From the NCBI RefSeq assembly GCF_018129385.1, contig NZ_JAFCLN010000027.1, positions 16,673 to 80,672 of the forward strand: 64,000 nt of DNA. Reading direction: 5' to 3'. Source of the DNA: Bradyrhizobium lablabi (lineage in GTDB: Bacteria; Pseudomonadota; Alphaproteobacteria; Rhizobiales; Xanthobacteraceae). Below are positions 16,538-23,707 of this stretch, in pieces. Position numbers and translations under genes: made by a program. The stretch's first letter is position 1. Every line of letters begins with the position of its first letter. The notes beneath the pieces are model-generated. The model was not told where the DNA came from. It searched no databases and worked only from the letters and a program-made list of their open reading frames with translations.

Positions 16538-17275
16538 CTAATAATCCACCCGCACCAGATACAGCCCCTCCGGCGGCGCTACCGGGCCGCAGGCGGCGCG
16601 GTTGCGGGCGGCGAGGGCTGCGGCGAGATCGTCGGCGCTCCAGCGGCCTTCGCCGACCCACACCAGCGAGCCCACCATCGAGCGCACCTGGCTGTGCAGG
16701 AACGAGCGCGCCGAGGTGACGATGCGCACTTCGTCGCCCTCGCGCGTGACATCGAGCTGGTCGAGCGTCTTTTCCGGCGATTTGGCCTGACACTCGGTAT
16801 CGCGAAAGGTCGTAAAATCGTGCTTGCCGAGCAGGCGTTTTGCGGCAGCGTGCATGGCCTCCGCGTCGAGCGCGCGCGGCACGCGCCAGGTGCGGCCGAT
16901 GTTGAGCGCGAGGTTCGCGCGGTGGTTGGTGATGCGATAGAGATAATGCCGCTTCCTGGCCGAGAAGCGCGCCTCGAAATCGTCGGGCACGACATCCGCC
17001 GACAGCACGCCGATCGGGTGCGGGCGCAGATGCGCGTTCAGCCCGTCGCGAAAGCGGCCGGGCACGAAATGCTTTGCGATGTCGCAATGCGCGACCTGGC
17101 CCAACGCATGCACGCCGGCATCGGTACGGCCGGCGCCGTGCACGCGCACGTCCTCGCCGCAGATCGCCTTCACAGCGGCTTCCAGCGCGCCCTGCACGGT
17201 CGTGCCGTTCTCCTGGATCTGCCAGCCGGAGAATGGCGTGCCGTCATATTCGATAGTGAGCTTGTAGCGGGGCAT
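16538..17275 (-). CDS. truA: tRNA pseudouridine(38-40) synthase
   Basis: A 245-residue TruA enzyme that isomerises uridines 38-40 in the anticodon arm of many tRNAs. It opens YKLTIEYDGTPFSGWQIQ and has the catalytic motif GAGRTDAGVHA with Asp 52. The C-terminal RSFLHSQVRSMVGSLVWVG is typical. Length matches the family. It follows fmt with a one-base overlap of stop and start, so def-fmt-truA, all on the minus strand, may share expression, although a family E repeat lies between def and fmt. Confidence 0.95.
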   Translation of the reverse strand: MPRYKLTIEYDGTPFSGWQIQENGTTVQGALEAAVKAICGEDVRVHGAGRTDAGVHALGQVAHCDIAKHFVPGRFRDGLNAHLRPHPIGVLSADVVPDDFEARFSARKRHYLYRITNHRANLALNIGRTWRVPRALDAEAMHAAAKRLLGKHDFTTFRDTECQAKSPEKTLDQLDVTREGDEVRIVTSARSFLHSQVRSMVGSLVWVGEGRWSADDLAAALAARNRAACGPVAPPEGLYLVRVDY

Positions 17276-18210
17276 CAGGCTAGCCGCAGCTGCGGTTTCA
17301 GCGGGGTGCCGCGCAAAAATTCGTCCGCCTTCATTGGCCCCTTGCCGGCGCGCTGTAGTTCGAGAATGCGGATCGCGCCGTCGTTGCAGGCGATGGTGAG
17401 GCGTTTGTCCAGCAACGCACCGGGGACGCCTGAGCCGGTCGCCAGCTCACAACGCAAAATCTTCACCCGTGCCGGTTCGCCATCGATTGGCATCTCGCAC
17501 CACGCGCCGGGAAACGGCGACAGGCCGTGGATGTGCCGCAGCACGTCGCGCGCGGGCCTGTTCCAGTCGATCCGCGCTTCCGCCTTCTCGATCTTGGCCG
17601 CGTAGGTGACGCCGGCTTCGCTCTGCTTCGTAAGCTGCAACGCGCCGCGCTCCAGTGCGCCCATCGCACGCACCATCAGATCGGCCCCGAGCGGAGCCAG
17701 CGCGTCATGCAGGTCGGATGCGGTCATCCGGTCCGTGATGGCAAGACGCTCGGCCATCGCGACATCGCCGGTATCGAGCCCGACATCCATCTTCATCACC
17801 ATCACCCCGGTTTCAGCATCGCCCGCCATGATCGCGCGGTTGATGGGGGCGGCGCCGCGCCAGCGCGGCAGCAGCGAGGCGTGCAGGTTGAAGCAGCCGA
17901 GCTTTGGCGCATCGAGAATGGCCTGCGGCAGGATCATGCCGTAAGCAACGACGACGGCGGCATCGGCATCGTGCGAGGCAAATTCTGCGAGCGCTTCCGG
18001 CGTCTTCAGCGTGGTTGGCGTCAGCACGGGGATGTTGAGCCGCCGCGCCTCCTGCTCCACCGGCGTCGGCTGCAACTGGAGGCCGCGACGGCCGCCCGGC
18101 TTGGGCGCGCGGGTGTAGACGGCCGCGATCTCGTGGCCGTGGGCCACAAGCTCCAGCAGCGTCGGCACCGCGAAATCGGGCGTGCCCATGAAGATCAGGC
18201 GGAGGGACAT
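17275..18210 (-). CDS. fmt: Methionyl-tRNA formyltransferase
   Basis: A 311-residue enzyme that formylates the initiator Met-tRNA using 10-formyltetrahydrofolate. It begins LRLIFMGTPDFAVPTLLEL and carries the folate-binding/catalytic segment CFNLHASLLPRWRGAAPI with Asn, His and downstream Asp (MKMDVGLDTGDV). The C-terminal OB-like domain follows from about residue 205. I took ATG 18210; the frame continues upstream to 18279 only through translated family E repeat. It pairs functionally with def, which removes the formyl group. Confidence 0.95.
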   Translation of the reverse strand: MSLRLIFMGTPDFAVPTLLELVAHGHEIAAVYTRAPKPGGRRGLQLQPTPVEQEARRLNIPVLTPTTLKTPEALAEFASHDADAAVVVAYGMILPQAILDAPKLGCFNLHASLLPRWRGAAPINRAIMAGDAETGVMVMKMDVGLDTGDVAMAERLAITDRMTASDLHDALAPLGADLMVRAMGALERGALQLTKQSEAGVTYAAKIEKAEARIDWNRPARDVLRHIHGLSPFPGAWCEMPIDGEPARVKILRCELATGSGVPGALLDKRLTIACNDGAIRILELQRAGKGPMKADEFLRGTPLKPQLRLA

Positions 18211-18249
18211 GTACTGAGAACCGATGTTTTGCGATGTCTCTACATACTC

Positions 18250-18341
18250 GTCATGGCCGGGCTTGTCCCGGCCATCCACGTCTTTGGCGCGGTGCGGAAG
18301 AAAAGCAAGACGTGGGTGCCCGGGACAAGCCCGGGCATGAC
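18250..18341. repeat. Palindromic repeat, family E (copy 2)
   Basis: GTCATGGCCGGGCTTGTCCC..GGCCATCCACGTCTT on the left and AAGACGTGGGTGCCCGGGAC..CCCGGGCATGAC on the right, an imperfect inverted repeat between def and fmt. Confidence 0.85.
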
Positions 18342-18363
18342 GGAGGAGAGAGACGCGCGAACC

Positions 18364-18891
18364 CTACTCCGCGGCCCTCTTCGCGGCCTTCTGAAACTTC
18401 TTCAGCACGCGGTCGCGCTTGAGCTTTGACAGATAATCGACGAACAACACGCCGTTGAGGTGATCGATCTCGTGCTGGATGCAGGTGGCGTAGAGGCCTT
18501 CGGCGTCCTCTTCATGCACCTTGCCGTCGAGATCGGTGAAACGCACGCGCACGCGCGCCGGCCGCTCGACCTCCTCGTAATATTCCGGGATCGACAGGCA
18601 GCCCTCTTCGTAAACCGACATCTCCTCGGATTTCGCGATGATCTCCGGATTGATGAACACGCGCGGCCTGGGCGTAGTTTCGCCGTTCTCGTCCTTCTTG
18701 GCGAGATCCATGGTGATCAGCCGCAGCGGCTGTGCGACCTGGATGGCGGCAAGGCCAATGCCGGGCGCGTCGTACATGGTCTCCAGCATATCGTCGGCGA
18801 GCTTGCGGATGTCCGCCGTCACCTTCTCGATCGGCTTTGAGACCAGACGCAACTGCTTGTCCGGCAGGATGATGATTTCTCTGAGGGCCAT
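18364..18891 (-). CDS. def: Peptide deformylase
   Basis: A 175-residue metalloenzyme that removes the formyl group from nascent proteins. All three family motifs are intact: GIGLAAIQ (residues 44-51), EGCLS (96-100, with metal ligand Cys 98) and HEIDH (140-144). I chose ATG 18891 (MALREIIILPDKQLR), the normal start; the frame extends 17 codons further upstream without resemblance. It is divergent from rmuC across a segment with CtrA-type boxes. The C terminus is Lys/Arg-rich. Confidence 0.95.
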   Translation of the reverse strand: MALREIIILPDKQLRLVSKPIEKVTADIRKLADDMLETMYDAPGIGLAAIQVAQPLRLITMDLAKKDENGETTPRPRVFINPEIIAKSEEMSVYEEGCLSIPEYYEEVERPARVRVRFTDLDGKVHEEDAEGLYATCIQHEIDHLNGVLFVDYLSKLKRDRVLKKFQKAAKRAAE

Positions 18892-18958
18892 GTTTTTCCA
18901 GCTATCTGCGGGCGATTTAAGCGGTTGATTTGGTACGGTCAATCCGATCGGGAGCGCG

Positions 18959-19025
18959 TTAACCCCCGCTTAACCATGATTTTTAAGGCGGGCTTAACCA
19001 TAAAAATCAGCCTTTCGTTAACCAT
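18959..19025. promoter_or_regulatory. Cluster of CtrA-type boxes between def and rmuC
   Basis: Two perfect TTAA-N7-TTAA sites lie at 18959-18973 and 18983-18997. The half-site TTAACCAT occurs at 18970, 18994 and 19018, spaced exactly 24 bases apart. TTAA-N7-TTAA and TTAACCAT are the known recognition forms of the cell-cycle regulator CtrA in alphaproteobacteria. The cluster lies 53-119 bases before the rmuC start and 68-134 before def. Such AT-only boxes are very unlikely by chance in this GC-rich DNA. Confidence 0.7.
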
Positions 19026-19077
19026 AAATGTTCCCTCTTCGTTCGCGTCCGCCGGCGAATCGGATACACAGGACGGC

Positions 19078-20316
19078 ATGAACGAGATTCTTTTCCTGAT
19101 CGGCGACTGGCCGGTCCATATCGTCGACGTGCTGATCGCCTTTGGCGTCCTCGCCCTCGTCCTGTTGCTCATCCTGGCCGTCGTGATCGCGCGGTCGGGC
19201 CGGCGCGGCGCGGAACTCGCGATGGCGCAGGCGATCCGCGCCGACGAACTGGAAGAACGGCTGAGCCAGATTTTGCTGGCGCAGAGCGAGCAGAGCGGCC
19301 GCCAGGCGGAAATGGCACAGACGCTCGCTGGTCGCCAGGCAGAAATGGCCCAGGCGCTGGCCGGACGGCAAGCCGAACTGGCACGCGCGGTCAACGAGCG
19401 GCTCGATTCGGTGACCCATCGCGTCGGCCAGTCGATGGAAGCGACCACGCGCAACACCATGGACTCGCTCCGCGTGCTGCATGAGCGGCTCGGCATCATC
19501 GACAACGCACACAAGAACCTTACCGACCTGACCTCGCAGGTGACGACCCTGCGCGACGTGCTCGCCAACAAGCAGTCGCGCGGCGCGTTCGGACAGGCGC
19601 GGATGGAGGCCATCGTCCAGGACGGCATACCGAAGGGCAGTTACGAATTCCAGTTCACGCTCTCGACCGGAAAGCGGCCGGATTGCGTGGTGTTCCTGCC
19701 GGATCAGCGCCCGCTCTGCATCGACGCAAAATTTCCGCTGGAAGCGATGACGGCGCTGCACGATGCGCGCACGGATGAGGCGCGGCGGATTGCCGCCCAG
19801 CGCCTGCGTGCCGACATCATGAAGCATGTCGCCGACATCGCGGAAAAATACCTGATCACCGGCGAGACCCAGGATACCGCGCTGATGTTCGTGCCGTCGG
19901 AATCGGTTTATGCCGAAATCCACGACGGCTTTGACGACGTGATCCAGAAAGCCTATCGCGCCCGCGTCGTGCTGGTGTCCCCCTCGCTTTTGATGCTGGC
20001 GATCCAGGTGATGCAGCAGATCCTCAAGGACGCCCGCATCCGCGACGCCGCCGACCAGATCCGCAACGAAGTGATGCATCTCGGCGACGACCTCGGCCGC
20101 TTGCGCGATCGCGTGCTGAAGCTGCAAAAGCACTTTGGCGACGTCAACGAGGACGTCCGCCAGATCCTGATCTCCGCCGACAAGATCGAAAAGCGCGCCG
20201 GCCGCATCGAGGAACTGGATTTTTCCAAAGAGCCGCCGGTTGAAGCGCCACGGCTGGTGAAGGGTGCGACCGAGCTGTTCCCGCTGCCGCCGCGCAAGCT
20301 ACAGGCGGGGGAGTGA
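19078..20316 (+). CDS. rmuC: DNA recombination protein RmuC
   Basis: A 412-residue protein with an N-terminal membrane anchor (VLIAFGVLALVLLLILAVVIA), a coiled coil, and the RmuC nuclease-like core. The core includes GKRPDCVVFLPDQRPLCIDAKFPLEAM and TQDTALMFVPSESVYAEIHD. RmuC limits DNA inversion events and belongs to the PD-(D/E)XK-like nuclease group; D..DAKFP fits that active site. Residues 74-106 are three tandem 11-residue units (GRQAEMAQTLA, GRQAEMAQALA, GRQAELARAVN). ATG 19078 was chosen because the upstream part of the frame crosses the CtrA boxes. It may be under cell-cycle control. Confidence 0.92.
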   Translation: MNEILFLIGDWPVHIVDVLIAFGVLALVLLLILAVVIARSGRRGAELAMAQAIRADELEERLSQILLAQSEQSGRQAEMAQTLAGRQAEMAQALAGRQAELARAVNERLDSVTHRVGQSMEATTRNTMDSLRVLHERLGIIDNAHKNLTDLTSQVTTLRDVLANKQSRGAFGQARMEAIVQDGIPKGSYEFQFTLSTGKRPDCVVFLPDQRPLCIDAKFPLEAMTALHDARTDEARRIAAQRLRADIMKHVADIAEKYLITGETQDTALMFVPSESVYAEIHDGFDDVIQKAYRARVVLVSPSLLMLAIQVMQQILKDARIRDAADQIRNEVMHLGDDLGRLRDRVLKLQKHFGDVNEDVRQILISADKIEKRAGRIEELDFSKEPPVEAPRLVKGATELFPLPPRKLQAGE

Positions 20317-20355
20317 ACTTGCGACGAATTGAACTGGGTCACCACGCATTCACAC

Positions 20356-20742
20356 GTCATCGCCCGGCTTGACCGGGCGACCCAGTATTCCAGAGGCGGC
20401 AGATGAAGGCACGCCAGTTCTACGTCTACGTCCTCGCCAACCGCATCGGTGGCACACTCTACATCGGCGTCACGAACGATCTCATTCGCCGTGTCGGCGA
20501 GCATAAGCTCAAGATTGCCGAGAGCTTCACCAAGCGTCACGACATAACCCGGCTGGTGTACTTCGAGGTCTTCGATCAGATCGAACCGGCTATTCAACGT
20601 GAGAAGCGGCTCAAGAAATGGCCACGATCGTGGAAGATATCGCTCATTGAGAAGGACAATCCTAACTGGATTGATCTTTACCCGGAGATAGCTGATAGGC
20701 CTCTGGAATACTGGGTCGCCCGGTCAAGGCCGGGCGATGACG
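20356..20742. mobile_element. Split family D palindrome enclosing a GIY-YIG gene
   Basis: Left arm at about 20356-20398 reads GTCATCGCCCGGCTTGACCG..GACCCAGTATTCCAGAGGC; the right arm at 20699-20741 is its inverse, GCCTCTGGAATACTGGGTC..CGGGCGATGAC, with one base different. The two arms are normally separated by 30-40 bases; here a complete GIY-YIG domain sits between them. This is the layout of a terminal-inverted-repeat element, or of a palindrome that received a gene in its loop. Confidence 0.65.
20403..20696 (+). CDS. Small GIY-YIG nuclease-domain protein inside a family D palindrome; own stop codon lost
   Basis: The domain is complete: FYVYVLANRIGGTLYIGVTN, DLIRR, REKRLKKWPRSWK and DNPNWIDLYPEIAD, matching the protein at 16081-16383 at about two-thirds of positions. 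ATG 20403 lies four bases inside the left repeat arm boundary. After the last homologous residue (near 20696) the frame enters the right arm without a stop and stays open to 22118, overlapping the ampG-like gene in another frame. A one-base shift in the GATAGCTGATAGG junction would supply TGA. It may therefore be a decaying gene or a read-through product. Confidence 0.7.
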
Positions 20743-20781
20743 AGTTTTATTGTGGCTGGCAGAATCTGCTAATACCGCTCC

Positions 20782-22143
20782 ATGACCGCACCGGATACAT
20801 CAGTCGAAACCGCCGCCCCTGCCCGCACCTCCTGGCGCGACGGCTGGGCCGTGTACTTGCAGCCCCGCGTGCTCATCGTGCTGATGCTCGGCTTTTCGTC
20901 CGGGCTGCCGCTGGCGCTGTCGGGATCGACGCTGCTGGTGTGGATGCGCGAGGCCGGGGTCGATCTCGGCACCATCGGGCTGTTCGCGCTGGTCGGCACG
21001 CCCTACACGTTGAAATTCATCTGGGCACCGCTGGTCGATGCGCTGCATGTGCCGTTGTTCACGCGCGCCTTCGGCCGCCGCCGCGGCTGGCTGGTGTTCT
21101 CGCAACTGCTGCTGATCGCCGCGATCCTGCTGCTGGCGCTGACCGACCCGGCGCGCTCGCCGCTGTTCGTGGCGCTCGGCGCGCTGCTGGTCGCAACGAT
21201 GTCCTCGACCCAGGACATCGTGGTCGATGCGTTCCGCATCGAGAGCTTGCCCGAGAACGAGCAGGCCGCCGGCATGGCCGCCTATGTCGCGGCCTATCGC
21301 ATCGGTATGCTGGTCTCAACCGCCGGCGTATTGTTCCTGGTGACGGCCTTCGAATCCACCGGCATCGGGCGCACCTCGGCGTGGATGTGGGGCTATGTCG
21401 CGATGGCCGCGCTGGTGCTGATCGGCACGGTGACGGCGCTGGCGGCGACCGAACCCGAGCAATCGGTTCGCGCGGAACAGGCAACCCGCTCGGAGAGCGC
21501 CTTCTCGCGCGTGATGCACGCCGCGGTCCACGCCTTCTCGGAATTCCTGACCCGCAGGAATGCGCTCACGGCCCTCGCCTTTGTGGTGCTCTACAAGTTC
21601 ACCGACGCATTTTCCGGCACCATGACCGCGCCGTTCGTGATCGATCTCGGTTTCACCCGCAACGATTATGCGGCGATCGTGAAAGGCGTTGGCCTGATGG
21701 CGACGCTGGTCGGCGGCTTTGCCGGCGGCTATGTGGCGCGGCGCTATTCGCTGGCCGCGAGCCTGTGGATCGGCGGCATCCTACAGGCCGCGTCCAACCT
21801 GGTGTTCTCCTGGCTCGCCTTTGTCGGCGTCAATCAATGGGCGCTGGCCGTCGCCATCACGGCGGAGAATTTCACCGGCGCGATCGGCACGGTGATCTTC
21901 GTCGCGTACATCTCCGCGCTATGCCAGAATCCGCTGCACACCGCGACCCAATATGCGCTGCTCACCGCGCTTTCCGCGATCGGGCGCACGTACCTGTCCT
22001 CCGGCGCCGGCTTCGTGGCGGAGACGACGGGCTGGCAGCTCTTCTTCGTGATCTCGGTGATCGTCGCGGTGCCGAGCCTGATCCTGCTGGCCTGGCTACA
22101 GCAGCGCGGGCATTTTGAGGAGCTCGGGCCGGTGAAGGTGTAG
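20782..22143 (+). CDS. ampG: AmpG-like muropeptide permease (MFS)
   Basis: A 453-residue major-facilitator membrane protein with about 12-14 helices. LGFSSGLPLALSGSTLLVWM near the N terminus, YTLKFIWAPLVDA, the conserved MFS loop (FGRRRGWLVFSQ) and SSTQDIVVDAFRIE are characteristic of AmpG, which imports anhydro-muropeptides for cell-wall recycling. In many bacteria it feeds beta-lactamase induction, but no ampR/ampC is nearby. Start ATG 20782 (MTAPDTSVETAAP) lies 40 bases after the family D arm. Confidence 0.87.
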   Translation: MTAPDTSVETAAPARTSWRDGWAVYLQPRVLIVLMLGFSSGLPLALSGSTLLVWMREAGVDLGTIGLFALVGTPYTLKFIWAPLVDALHVPLFTRAFGRRRGWLVFSQLLLIAAILLLALTDPARSPLFVALGALLVATMSSTQDIVVDAFRIESLPENEQAAGMAAYVAAYRIGMLVSTAGVLFLVTAFESTGIGRTSAWMWGYVAMAALVLIGTVTALAATEPEQSVRAEQATRSESAFSRVMHAAVHAFSEFLTRRNALTALAFVVLYKFTDAFSGTMTAPFVIDLGFTRNDYAAIVKGVGLMATLVGGFAGGYVARRYSLAASLWIGGILQAASNLVFSWLAFVGVNQWALAVAITAENFTGAIGTVIFVAYISALCQNPLHTATQYALLTALSAIGRTYLSSGAGFVAETTGWQLFFVISVIVAVPSLILLAWLQQRGHFEELGPVKV

Positions 22144-22179
22144 CGACGGCTCTACGAGAGCGCCGCATCATCCTCACTC

Positions 22180-22279
22180 GTCATCCCCGCGAAGGCGGGG
22201 ATCCAGTATTCCAGAGACGTCAGTGATTGAATCGAGAAGCTGCGGCGTACTGGATCGCCCGGTCGAGCCGGGCGATGAC
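22180..22279. repeat. Palindromic repeat, family D (copy 5)
   Basis: GTCATCCCCGCGAAGGCGGG..GATCCAGTATTCC on the left and GCGTACTGGATCGCCC..GGGCGATGAC on the right. It follows the stop of the ampG-like gene and lies between two convergent genes. Confidence 0.88.
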
Positions 22280-22308
22280 GGCGGAGGGTGTGGCAAGCGC
22301 TCGCCCCA

Positions 22309-22752
22309 TCAATGCTTCGTCACCACGCTCCATTTGGTGATGACCGCCTCGCTCATCTGGCCGGCGTCCTGCGCGCAGGAAACCTCATCCACCTTGACGG
22401 AGATTTCCTTGCCGACGAATCCCTTCAATTGCGCGGCCTGGGCGTCGCTGGTCGTGACGAGCTGGAAGGTTTCGGGGCCGGTCTCCAGATTGCACAGCCC
22501 GTTCGGCGGCGGCAGGCGGCGGGGCTCCGACGTGATCTGGTAGGAGGCGGTCTTCTTGCCCTTCTTGCCGCCGCGCACCTTCATCGTGTTGAGTTCCCCG
22601 GACAGCACCTCGCCCATATTGATCAGCTTGCCGGGCTTTGCGACCGGTTCCGTCTGCTGCGCCGACGCCGAAGGGTGGGCGCACACCGCCGTCATGAAAA
22701 CCGCAAAAGCCAAGCGCCCGGCGAATCGTCGTTTCGTCATTTCCAGTTCCAT
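22309..22752 (-). CDS. Small exported protein of unknown function
   Basis: About 147 residues (or 143 from ATG 22740) with a signal peptide (KRRFAGRLAFAVFMTAVCAH..SASAQ). The mature part includes MGEVLSGELNTMKVRGGKKGKK, a single CNLETGPETFQLVT segment and a C-terminal EVSCAQDAGQMSEAVITKWS. I do not recognise the family. The two Cys may pair in the periplasm. It lies 12 bases after recR on the same strand and could ride on the dnaX-ybaB-recR transcript, but its export makes a shared role unlikely. Confidence 0.7.
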   Translation of the reverse strand: MELEMTKRRFAGRLAFAVFMTAVCAHPSASAQQTEPVAKPGKLINMGEVLSGELNTMKVRGGKKGKKTASYQITSEPRRLPPPNGLCNLETGPETFQLVTTSDAQAAQLKGFVGKEISVKVDEVSCAQDAGQMSEAVITKWSVVTKH

Positions 22753-22764
22753 GTCTATGAAGAA

Positions 22765-23367
22765 TCAGAACAGCGTCCGCTGCCGCATGGCAGCCGATAG
22801 CGTACCTTCATCGAGGTAATCAAGCTCGCCGCCGACCGGCACGCCATGCGCTAGCCGCGTCACCCTGACATTGGCTTCCCCGAGCAGATCGGTGATGTAG
22901 TGAGCCGTGGTCTGGCCATCGACGGTGGCATTGAGGGCGAGGATGATTTCCGAAACCTGCGGATCATGCGCGCGCGCGACCAGCGCATCGATGGTCAGAT
23001 CCTGCGGACCGACGCCATCGAGTGGCGACAGCGTCGCGCCCAGCACGTGATAGCGGCCATTAGTCGCATTCGCCCGCTCCAGCGCCCAGAGATCGGCGAC
23101 ATCGGCGACGACGACGATGATCGAGGGATCGCGGCGCGGATCGGTACAAACCGTGCAGGGATTTTGCGTATCGATATTGCCGCAGGTCTTGCAGACCTGG
23201 ATCTTTTCGATCGCGACCTGTAGCGCGCTGGTCAGCGGCGTCATCAAAGCTTCACGCTTCTTGATCAGGTGCAGCGCCGCGCGCCGCGCCGAGCGGGGAC
23301 CCAAGCCCGGCAGGCGCGCCAGAAGCTGGATCAGGCGTTCGATTTCAGGGCCGGCAGTGGCAGCCAT
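22765..23367 (-). CDS. recR: Recombination mediator RecR
   Basis: A 200-residue RecFOR-pathway protein that helps load RecA at gaps. It has the helix-hairpin-helix start (LIQLLARLPGLGPRSARRAALHL, core LPGLGPRSARRA), a four-Cys zinc motif at Cys 59, 62, 71 and 74 (CKTC..CTVC), a Toprim domain (IIVVVADVADLWALE) and the C-terminal TRLAHGVPVGGELDYLDEGTL. Length is exactly typical. It follows ybaB by two bases in the classic dnaX-ybaB-recR order. Confidence 0.97.
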   Translation of the reverse strand: MAATAGPEIERLIQLLARLPGLGPRSARRAALHLIKKREALMTPLTSALQVAIEKIQVCKTCGNIDTQNPCTVCTDPRRDPSIIVVVADVADLWALERANATNGRYHVLGATLSPLDGVGPQDLTIDALVARAHDPQVSEIILALNATVDGQTTAHYITDLLGEANVRVTRLAHGVPVGGELDYLDEGTLSAAMRQRTLF

Positions 23368-23369
23368 GT

Positions 23370-23690
23370 TCAGGAGAAGCCCAGCCCCGGGGGCAGGCCG
23401 AGGCCGCCCGTGAGAGCCTGCATCTTCTCCTGCATCGCGAGTTCCGCCTTGCGGCGCGCGTCCGCATGCGCCGTCACCAGGAGATCCTCGAGGATTTCGC
23501 GCTCTTCCGGCTTGATCAGCGACGGATCGATCTTGACGCTCTTTACTTCCATCTTGGCGGTCATGCGCACGGTGACGAGGCCGCCGCCGGAAATGCCCTC
23601 GACCTCGACATTGCCGAGCTCGTTCTGCATCTCCTGCATCTTCGATTGCAGTTGCGCCGCCTGCTTCATCATGCCGAGAAAATCAGCCAT
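23370..23690 (-). CDS. YbaB/EbfC nucleoid-associated protein
   Basis: A 106-residue DNA-binding, nucleoid-associated protein. It begins MADFLGMMKQAAQLQSKMQE, contains GISGGGLVTVRMTAKMEVKS and DPSLIKPEEREILEDLLV, and ends in the Gly/Pro-rich tail GGLGLPPGLGF, all typical. AGGAAG precedes ATG 23690 with a good spacing. Homologous proteins bind DNA as tweezer-like dimers. It is cotranscribed between dnaX and recR. Confidence 0.95.
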   Translation of the reverse strand: MADFLGMMKQAAQLQSKMQEMQNELGNVEVEGISGGGLVTVRMTAKMEVKSVKIDPSLIKPEEREILEDLLVTAHADARRKAELAMQEKMQALTGGLGLPPGLGFS

Positions 23691-23707
23691 GGGGCTTCCT
23701 TCGGGTA

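Noticed and set aside
20403..22118. A 571-residue GIY-YIG fusion protein as a real gene product
   Set aside because: Everything after residue about 98 is the wrong frame of the ampG-like gene and reads as Arg/Ala-rich sequence. Reported as a lost stop instead.
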